Assembly (NCBI RefSeq): GCF_019880305.1
Contig: NZ_CP082301.1
Location: 2,914,001-2,978,000, forward strand
Source: Streptomyces decoyicus
GTDB taxonomy: Bacteria > Actinomycetota > Actinomycetes > Streptomycetales > Streptomycetaceae
Direction: 5' to 3'
Length of the DNA: 64,000 bases
Shown here: piece after piece, positions 57,984-64,000 of the stretch
How the letters are laid out: each line of letters begins with the position of its first letter
Position numbering within the stretch: position 1 is the stretch's first letter
Program-made: the position numbers and the translations under genes
The notes under the pieces: model-generated
The model's database searches: none
What the model saw: the letters and a program-made list of their open reading frames with translations, nothing else
Told to the model about the DNA's origin: nothing

Positions 57984-58802
57984 TCACAGGTAGGTGAACG
58001 ACCCGGCGTTGGCGCTGCCGCCCGGAGTCTGCACGGTCACCTGCACGGTCGACCCGCTCGTTCCCGGCGGAACGACCCCGGTCAGGGAGGTTCCGGTGCC
58101 GTTGACCACCACACCGGCGGCGGGCGCGGCCCCGAAGAGCACGCTCGCCCCGAAGAGGTTGGTCCCGACGATGGTGAACGTGGCTCCCGCTGCCGCCGTG
58201 GACGGTGTCACCGTGCCCGTGACCGCCGGTGCCGGCGGAAGGTAGGTGTACCCGCCGGGGACGGTCGTGGTGCCGCCCGGGGTCGTCACGGTGACCGGGA
58301 CGTTGCCTCCCGCGGGGGGTCCTGCGGGGGTGACACCGAACAGGACGGTGCCCGTGGGGTCCGTGCCCAGAACGGTGGCCGTACTGGTCCCGAAGGTGAC
58401 GGTGGCGTTCTGCAGGTTCGCACCGGCGATGACGAACGAGGTGCCCCCCGCGACCGGCCCCGACGAGGGGGTGATGACCGCGGCGGTCGGCGCGCCCGCG
58501 GCAACGTAGACGTACGTCGCCGGGTTGCTGGTACCGCTACTGGTGGTGACGGTGACCTGCACGGCACCGGCGGCGTGCGCCGGGGCCAGCACCGTGACGG
58601 TCAGCCCAAGCGGGTCCTGCCCGACGATGGTCACCGAAGTGCCCCCGAAGGAGACACTGGTGGCGCCGGCCAGACCGAGCCCGATGAGCTGCACGGTGTT
58701 GCCGCCCGTGGTCGGCCCCGTGCCCGGCAGCACGCCGAGCAGCACGGGCCCGAAAGGCAACGCGAGGGCAGGCAGAGCCGGTTGAAGTGTGGGTGTGGAC
58801 AT
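57984..58802 (-). CDS. IPT/TIG-repeat protein
   Basis: A 272-residue all-beta protein of three immunoglobulin-like IPT/TIG repeats. Each begins with a GPTTGGNTVQLIG / SGPVAGGTSFVIAG / STAAAGATFTIVG element and ends with VTVTTPGG or VTVQTPGG followed by a Y-type strand (SFTYL). It is rich in Thr, Gly, Val and Ala and contains no Cys, Met-rich or catalytic motif. No signal peptide is evident after the ATG at 58802 (ggaggacctcc upstream), although N-terminal LPALALPFGPVLLGVLPG is hydrophobic and might mediate unusual export. Similar repeat proteins occur in many Streptomyces as presumed surface or spore-coat components. Its position at the edge of the accessory region is noted. Confidence 0.8.
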   Translation of the reverse strand: MSTPTLQPALPALALPFGPVLLGVLPGTGPTTGGNTVQLIGLGLAGATSVSFGGTSVTIVGQDPLGLTVTVLAPAHAAGAVQVTVTTSSGTSNPATYVYVAAGAPTAAVITPSSGPVAGGTSFVIAGANLQNATVTFGTSTATVLGTDPTGTVLFGVTPAGPPAGGNVPVTVTTPGGTTTVPGGYTYLPPAPAVTGTVTPSTAAAGATFTIVGTNLFGASVLFGAAPAAGVVVNGTGTSLTGVVPPGTSGSTVQVTVQTPGGSANAGSFTYL

Positions 58803-59286
58803 GGAGGTCCTCCTGCTGTGTGAGCTCGTTGCTCGGCCCGCCCGTGACAGACATGGCTCACGGACCGGGACCCGAGCACTGGCAGCAGCCGGCCGTACGG
58901 GAGGACGGCACAGACGGCGCACAGTGGCCTGCTCACACCGTGGCGGTGCAAGGGCCGTCGTGCTGCCGGCCGCCCTTCAGGGCCCCACAGCGAAGAGGGC
59001 TGGAGGGTGGGCCGACTGCTGAAACCCGAGGGGGATGGACGGCCCACCGACCAGGCACCACCAGTAACCCAGAAGAGGGGGCACCGGACAATCGCGTTGA
59101 CGCCGGAACACCCATACGGCGCAGCGCGAAGCCCGGCGGTTTCACCACCTCTACGGCGCCGGGGCCGCTCCTGCCTCCTGCGTCCTGCCTCCTGCCTCCT
59201 GCCTCCTGCCTCCTGCCTCCTGCCGTCACCCTGCCCCTGCATGCGGAGGTGGCCGGAGACGACAGGAAGCGCAGCGGGTTCGGGGA
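58803..59286. other. 484-bp intergenic region with ctgcctc heptanucleotide repeat
   Basis: Seven copies of ctgcctc (one variant, ctgcgtc) occupy 59171-59219, with a partial eighth. The rest is unstructured promoter-side sequence for the IPT gene; no gene is supported. A 7-bp period is out of frame with coding and prone to slippage. Confidence 0.6.
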
Positions 59287-60378
59287 TCAGGCGGACGGTG
59301 TCGGCTTCACGGACCCCGCAGGCAGGGACCGCAGCCAGTCGACGAGGAGCCGGTTGACCTCCTCGGGGCGCTCCTGCTGGACCCAGTGGCCGCAGCCTTC
59401 GAGGAGGTGGGAGGAGGACAGGCCGGGGAGGGTGTGGGGGAACGCCTTGATGGCGTCGGCCATCCAGTGGGTGGTGGCGTCGTGTTCGCCGCCGATGAAG
59501 AGGGACGGCTGGGTGACCCGGGCGCCGTCCCAGGCGGCGAGGTCTTCCCAGTCCCGGTCGACGTTGCGGTAGCGGTTCAGTGCGCCGGTCAGGCCGGTGC
59601 GCTCGAACTCGCCCGCGTAGAAGTCGAGATCGGCGTCGGTGAGCCAGGGCAGGGGCCGGGGGAGGCCGGCCGGGAAGCGGTCGGACAGTTTTCCGCCCGG
59701 GGGCACCGAGAACTGCCCGATGTGGTCCCGGTCGGCTCGGGCCTCGGCGTCGCCCGAGGCCATGGCGTAGAAGCCCGCGAGCCAGCCGCGGACATCGGGT
59801 TCGATCTCCGACTCCGCCCGGCCCGGCTCCTGGAAGTAGCTGATGTAGAACTCCCCGGCGCCGCCGAGCCCCGCGAAGGCGTCGGTGGGCCGGAGTCCGC
59901 CGCGGGGCGCGTACGGCACGCTCAGCAGCGCCACGCCCGTGAAGAGGTCGGGCCGCAGCAGCGCCGAGTTGGCGGCGATGGGCGAGCCCCAGTCGTGGCC
60001 GGCGATGACCGCGCTCTCCTCGCCGAGGGCGCGTACCACCGCGACGTTGTCGGCGACATGGGCCAGCATCCGGTAGGCCGCCACGTCACGGGGTTTCGAG
60101 GAACGCCCGTAGCCCCGTACGTCGATGGCGACCGCCCGGTAGCCCGCGGCGGCGAGCGCGGGGAGCTGGTGGCGCCAGGAGTACCACGACTCGGGGAAGC
60201 CGTGGACCATCAGGACGAGGGGCCCGCTGCCCTGCTCCACGAGGTGGATGCGGCCACCGGGGACCTCCACCGAGCGAGGGACCGCCTCCGGCAGCGGACC
60301 GGAGGGCGGGTGCGGCGCCTGGGCCGGGCCGGCCGGGGAAGGGGGCGGCGTGGACGGCGTCTTGGCGGGCTGCGGCAT
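59287..60378 (-). CDS. alpha/beta hydrolase, epoxide hydrolase-like
   Basis: A 363-residue soluble hydrolase. Epoxide-hydrolase features are the oxyanion motif HGFPESWYSWR (HGxP), the nucleophile elbow GHDWGS with Asp129 in place of Ser, and the C-terminal His in CGHWVQQERPEEVN (near 338). A cap domain (about 150-260) carries FYISYFQEPGRAE and other Tyr residues that could activate the epoxide. The first 30 residues are a Pro-rich, probably disordered extension. ATG at 60378 has aggagg at good spacing; upstream in-frame sequence is non-family-like. It ends 484 bp from the IPT gene and starts 167 bp after the MreB-like gene stop, all on the minus strand. Confidence 0.88.
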   Translation of the reverse strand: MPQPAKTPSTPPPSPAGPAQAPHPPSGPLPEAVPRSVEVPGGRIHLVEQGSGPLVLMVHGFPESWYSWRHQLPALAAAGYRAVAIDVRGYGRSSKPRDVAAYRMLAHVADNVAVVRALGEESAVIAGHDWGSPIAANSALLRPDLFTGVALLSVPYAPRGGLRPTDAFAGLGGAGEFYISYFQEPGRAESEIEPDVRGWLAGFYAMASGDAEARADRDHIGQFSVPPGGKLSDRFPAGLPRPLPWLTDADLDFYAGEFERTGLTGALNRYRNVDRDWEDLAAWDGARVTQPSLFIGGEHDATTHWMADAIKAFPHTLPGLSSSHLLEGCGHWVQQERPEEVNRLLVDWLRSLPAGSVKPTPSA

Positions 60379-60545
60379 GCATCCTCCTGGGGAGTGCGGC
60401 GTGCGGGCGGCGCGGAAGGGCGCGGGCCGGCGGCCGGCCCGCGGTCCCCGTGACCGCTCCCCCACGATCATGGCGGCGTCGTCACCGCACGCGCGAGGAT
60501 TCTTGCCGGGACGGCAAACGCCGCCGGGACACCCGGGTCCCGCCC

Positions 60546-61625
60546 CTACAGCCGCACCGTCCGCCGCGGTTGTTCCTTCGCGCCGGTCAGCAGGCCGTGC
60601 AGGGTGGCGAATTCGTCGACGCACTTGGCGGTGCCGTTGACGACGCAGTCCAGGGGATCGTCGGCGACCATTACGGGGACGCCCATCTCCTGGCGCAACC
60701 GCCGGTCCAGGCCGCGGAGCAGGGCGCCGCCGCCGGTGAGGGCGATACCGCGCTCGACGATGTCGCCGGAGAGCTCCGGGGGGCAGTCGTCGAGGGTGCG
60801 GTGGACGGCGCGGACGATCGCCTCGACGGGCTCGGCCAGTGCCTCGCGGATCTCCTCCTCGGTGATCTCCTGGATGCGGGGCAGGCCGTTGACGTGGTCG
60901 CGGCCGCGGACCGTGTAGGTGGACGGGCGCTCCGGCGCGCCGTCCTCGTCGACGTCGACCGGGGTCCAGACCGCCGAGCCGATCGCGATCTTGATGTCCT
61001 CGGCGGTGCGTTCCCCGATGTCCAGGGCGTGCTTCTTCTTGATGTAGGAACTGACGGCGGCGTCGAGGGCGTCACCGGCGACCCGTACGGACTGGGCGGT
61101 GACCAGGCCGCCCATGGAGACGACGGCGACCTCGGTGGTGCCGCCGCCGATGTCCACCACCATGCAGCCGACCGGCTCGTCCACGGGGAGCCCCGCACCG
61201 ATCGCGGCGGCCATCGGCTCCTCGATGAGGTGCACTTCGCGGGCGCCGGCGCCCCGGGCGGAATCGATGACCGCGCGTCGTTCGACGCCCGTGATGCCGG
61301 AGGGGACGCAGATGACCACCCGGGGCCGGGAGAAACGGCGGCTGGGCAGGGCCTTCTTCATCAGGGCGCGGAGCATCTGCTCGGCGGCGTCGAAGTCGGC
61401 GATGACGCCCTCCCGCAGGGGACGCATCGCGGTGATCCCGGACGGTGTACGGCCGATGGTCCGCTTGGCCTCCGCGCCCACCGCGATCACCTCGCCCGCG
61501 GCGTTGACCGCGACGACGGACGGCTCGTTCAGCACCACGCCCTTGCCGCGGGCGTAGACCAGGGTGTTGGCCGTGCCGAGGTCGATGCCTATGTCGTACG
61601 TACCGGACGAAGTGCTGGACGCCAT
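60546..61625 (-). CDS. MreB/Mbl-like actin homologue
   Basis: A 359-residue bacterial actin with phosphate-1 IDLGTANTLVY, connect-1 and phosphate-2 VVDIGGGTTEVAVVS, the adenosine motif LTGGGALLRGLD, and family landmarks GEVIAVGAEAKRTIGR and IEEPMAAAIGAGLPV. There is an N-terminal Ser/Thr extension. In Streptomyces MreB-type proteins act in spore-wall synthesis rather than rod shape. No mreC or mreD follows, so this is a stand-alone, Mbl-type paralogue rather than the mreBCD gene. ATG at 61625 is chosen because MASSTSSGTYDIGIDLG directly precedes the first motif; longer frames add unrelated basic residues. Confidence 0.9.
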   Translation of the reverse strand: MASSTSSGTYDIGIDLGTANTLVYARGKGVVLNEPSVVAVNAAGEVIAVGAEAKRTIGRTPSGITAMRPLREGVIADFDAAEQMLRALMKKALPSRRFSRPRVVICVPSGITGVERRAVIDSARGAGAREVHLIEEPMAAAIGAGLPVDEPVGCMVVDIGGGTTEVAVVSMGGLVTAQSVRVAGDALDAAVSSYIKKKHALDIGERTAEDIKIAIGSAVWTPVDVDEDGAPERPSTYTVRGRDHVNGLPRIQEITEEEIREALAEPVEAIVRAVHRTLDDCPPELSGDIVERGIALTGGGALLRGLDRRLRQEMGVPVMVADDPLDCVVNGTAKCVDEFATLHGLLTGAKEQPRRTVRL

Positions 61626-61808
61626 GGGGGGTTCGTGTGCTCTCTCGCGACGGACGGGGATCCTGGGGGCATTGCGCCGCAGACAACCCCATGGGCGAGC
61701 AATGGCGTTCATTGCGGGCAATTGATAAGACTACTGAGGGGCCGGAATGGTTCCCCTTACACCGGCCCATCGGTACTTCACCACTGCTCCTGCCCGTCCC
61801 CGGCCCCC

Positions 61809-63911
61809 TTACCCGCTGCCGTTGCTCTCCGCCTCCCGGACTTCGTCCGGCTCCCGGGACAGCGCCTCCGCCAGATCATCGAGGGCGTCGAGCTGGAGGT
61901 CGGCGACGCGCAAGGCGACACCGCGGCTCTCGTCCTCCGCGTCCCACCTCTCCCATACGGCCCGCAGATCACTCCAGTTCACCTGGCCCCGCTCCCGCAC
62001 GGCGCGGGTGGCCTCCTCCAGGGAGGAGCGCAGTTCGAAGGCGAAGGCGGTGGCACCGGGCGAGGACGCGGCGTCCCGCTCGGGGAGATGGACCTCCAGG
62101 ATCATCGTGACCCGGCCCATCGTGGCGAGCGCGGCGCTGGCCGCCTGCGCCGAGGCGAGGGAGAGGCCGCGGTGGCGTACGGGTTCCTTCTCGGCGCGGG
62201 CCTCGCTCTCCTCCCAGGCGACGCGGGCGGCCCGGGAGTCCAGCAGGGCGTCGCGGACCTGCCGGGGGCGGCGCTCGGCGGGCTGCGCGTACAGGTCGAA
62301 AACGGCCAGCGCATAGCGCCCGTTGGCCTCCAGCCACTCGGCGAGGCGGTCGCGGAGCTTGGGGGTCTCCCAGGCGGGGAACAGCGCGTACGACAGCATC
62401 GCGAGCAGTCCGCCGAGGAGGGTGAGCACGATGCGCTCCTGGACGGTCTGTTCCCAGCCCGCACCGGCGATGCCGAGCAGAAAGACGACATAGGCGGCCA
62501 CGATCGCCGAGGTCACGGAGAAGCCGGTGCGCATCAGCAGATACATCAGCCAGACGCAGACCACGGCGAGCCCGGCGCTGACGTAGGTGCCCGGATGCGC
62601 CAGCGCCATCAGCGCGCCCGCGACGGTGACGCCCACGAGGGTGCCGGCGAAGCGGGCGATGCCGCGGGAGTAGGTCTGCGCGAAGTCGGGGCGCATCACC
62701 ATGACCGAGGCGAGCGGCGCCCAGTAGCCGTGGCCGAACGGGAGCACGGTGCCCAGCAGATAGCCGGCGTCGGCGACCGCGGCGATCCGCAGGGCGTGCC
62801 GGAGGATGTGCGAGGACCAGCGCGTCTCGCGGTGCAGGGAGCGCAGCGCGCCCGGCACCAGCCGGGGAACGCTGGGGCGCAGCAGATGGCCGCGTTCGGC
62901 CTCGGTGGTGGGGCGGGTGGCGCGCACCGGCTCGTCGGTGAGCTCCACGGCGTCGGCGAGCAGCGAGATCAGGCGGTACGCGGAGCGGCGGGCGGCGCCG
63001 TGCAGCATCGGGCCGGTGGCGGGGACTTCGAGGGTGGCCATCGCCTCGGGGGGCAGCCGGACCGGTTCGGCGTGCCGTACCGCGTGGGCGACGGCGTCCA
63101 GGACGGTGGCGGCGGCGCCCAGCAGATCGCGGGCCCGTTCGCGTTCGGGCCCTTCCAGCGGGGGGCCGACGACCGGGTCGGCGAGGGAGGCGAGGACCGG
63201 CCGGACGCGTTCGGCAAGTCCCCGGGGGCCGTGCAGCTGTACGGGGCGGCGCCTGGCCTGACGCGCGGTCACCGCGGAGGCGAGCCGGGCGTCCATCAGG
63301 GGGGACGGGTCGAACGGGGCGACCGGGTCGTGCCGCAGCCGCCGGGCGTAGTCCGCCTCGTCGGCCAGTGCGTCGGCGAGCGCATCGCGCTGGACGCCCC
63401 AGGGGCGGACCGGGAAGACCACGATCAAGGTGGCCTGGACGAGGCCGCCGAAGAAGATCAGGGCGGCGTGTTCCAGGGCGCCGAGGACGGACGTCGGCAG
63501 GGTGACGGTGACCAGCATGATCGCCACGGTCTGGGTGCCGATCAGCCCGGCGACCGGGCCGATCGCCCAGGCCATCCCGGCCAGGAGGGTCCAGCCGGCC
63601 AGCAGCAGCAGGAAGGCCAGGAGGTGGGCGGCGGCCAGATAGCCCAGGAAGGTGGAGACCGCCAGCGCACCGGCGACGACGAGGGCGAGCACCGGGCGGG
63701 GCCGCATGCTGCGCTGGAAGGTGACGATCCCGGAGGAGAACGCGCCGAAGGCGGCGGACACCGCGAGGGTCGGGTCGCCGCGCCACAGGCACAGGCCGAT
63801 GACGAGGGCGACGCCCGCGGCGCCCCGGATGGCGATCAGCGGGGTGAGCTTGGTCCGCTCGATGGCCAGCCCCGAGCGAGCGGCCTCCTTGAGCGCACGC
63901 GACCAGGTCAT
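61809..63911 (-). CDS. FUSC-family aromatic-acid exporter-like membrane protein
   Basis: An integral membrane protein of about 700 residues related to the fusaric acid resistance/AaeB family, whose members export aromatic acids. There are two blocks of about six helices each (about residues 30-175 and 400-520), separated by a long cytoplasmic helical segment, with a large C-terminal cytoplasmic helical domain (about 535-700) ending in an acidic Glu/Asp-rich tail. The second block has the FUSC-like GHGYWAPLASVMVMRPDFAQTYSRGIAR segment (split here: YWAPLASVMVMRPDFAQTY core). ATG at 63911 is used; ATG at 63941 in the same frame would add ten residues. It lies 183 bp upstream of the MreB-like gene, same strand. 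Confidence 0.85.
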   Translation of the reverse strand: MTWSRALKEAARSGLAIERTKLTPLIAIRGAAGVALVIGLCLWRGDPTLAVSAAFGAFSSGIVTFQRSMRPRPVLALVVAGALAVSTFLGYLAAAHLLAFLLLLAGWTLLAGMAWAIGPVAGLIGTQTVAIMLVTVTLPTSVLGALEHAALIFFGGLVQATLIVVFPVRPWGVQRDALADALADEADYARRLRHDPVAPFDPSPLMDARLASAVTARQARRRPVQLHGPRGLAERVRPVLASLADPVVGPPLEGPERERARDLLGAAATVLDAVAHAVRHAEPVRLPPEAMATLEVPATGPMLHGAARRSAYRLISLLADAVELTDEPVRATRPTTEAERGHLLRPSVPRLVPGALRSLHRETRWSSHILRHALRIAAVADAGYLLGTVLPFGHGYWAPLASVMVMRPDFAQTYSRGIARFAGTLVGVTVAGALMALAHPGTYVSAGLAVVCVWLMYLLMRTGFSVTSAIVAAYVVFLLGIAGAGWEQTVQERIVLTLLGGLLAMLSYALFPAWETPKLRDRLAEWLEANGRYALAVFDLYAQPAERRPRQVRDALLDSRAARVAWEESEARAEKEPVRHRGLSLASAQAASAALATMGRVTMILEVHLPERDAASSPGATAFAFELRSSLEEATRAVRERGQVNWSDLRAVWERWDAEDESRGVALRVADLQLDALDDLAEALSREPDEVREAESNGSG

Positions 63912-64000
63912 AGCGAGAGGATACGGTCCGAAGTCGGGCATTCCTGCCTGGCCGGAGCGGGTGTGGCCTGCGCGCGTCCCACCGCACCGCCACCGGGAAA

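Noticed and set aside
57895..58823. Plus-strand frame across the IPT gene
   Set aside because: Arg/Gly-rich shadow; minus strand shows three IPT repeats and a good RBS.
56500..59000. attR copy of the tRNA-Arg 3' end
   Set aside because: No second copy of ggttcgagtcctgccgg was found by eye between 44 and 60 kb.

Overview
This window is chromosomal DNA of a high-GC actinomycete, almost certainly a Streptomyces. The evidence is very high GC with strong GC3 bias, frequent GTG starts and GTGA/ATGA overlaps, a complete chitosan-type csnR-K operon, GlnX-GlnH-PknG signalling genes, dynamin-like GTPases beside an SsbB-type protein, and a sortase-anchored thioester-domain surface protein.

Layout. 0-11.7 kb: the 5' end of a LysR gene, an acyl-ACP desaturase behind a 39-bp palindrome, a small membrane protein, a secreted GH29 alpha-fucosidase, malQ with a small repeat-bearing ORF just upstream, a secreted GH84-type hexosaminidase with an altered catalytic motif, an HNH protein and an MscS channel. 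11.9-18.9 kb: csnR-csnE-csnF-csnG-csnH-csnK (ROK repressor, ABC importer without its own ATPase, GH4 glycosidase, sugar kinase). 18.9-31.1 kb: a GntR regulator, then a co-directional signalling block of GlnX-like membrane protein, GlnH-like binding protein, coiled-coil protein, PknG kinase, PP2C phosphatase, VWA protein and FHA protein. 31.2-36.7 kb: truncated haemoglobin, a conserved protein, thioesterase, EttA and a thioester surface protein. 36.9-42.8 kb: ssbB, dynB-like and dynA-like genes, all three carrying short-period amino-acid repeat expansions.

43.0-59 kb looks like an accessory region next to tRNA-Arg(UCU). It holds a protein of unknown function, an NsdA-like regulator, an HATPase anti-sigma-like protein, and a compact polyketide locus. 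That locus reads DUF5988-like small protein, an 11-codon leader ORF, a stand-alone ketosynthase, and a single-module fully reducing type I PKS that resembles mycobacterial mycocerosic acid synthase (Mas). Beyond it lie a tyrosine recombinase that has lost both catalytic histidines and an IPT/TIG-repeat protein. 59.3-64 kb: epoxide-hydrolase-like enzyme, MreB/Mbl-like actin and an FUSC membrane protein.

The strongest candidates for something undescribed are the Mas-like PKS, stand-alone KS and DUF5988 locus with its coupled leader ORF (no thioesterase or loading enzyme in view), the extended PknG module in which kinase, phosphatase and FHA protein all carry zinc-ribbon cysteine pairs, and the repeat expansions confined to the dynA-dynB-ssbB genes. 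Family calls come from motifs read by eye; no database search was run.
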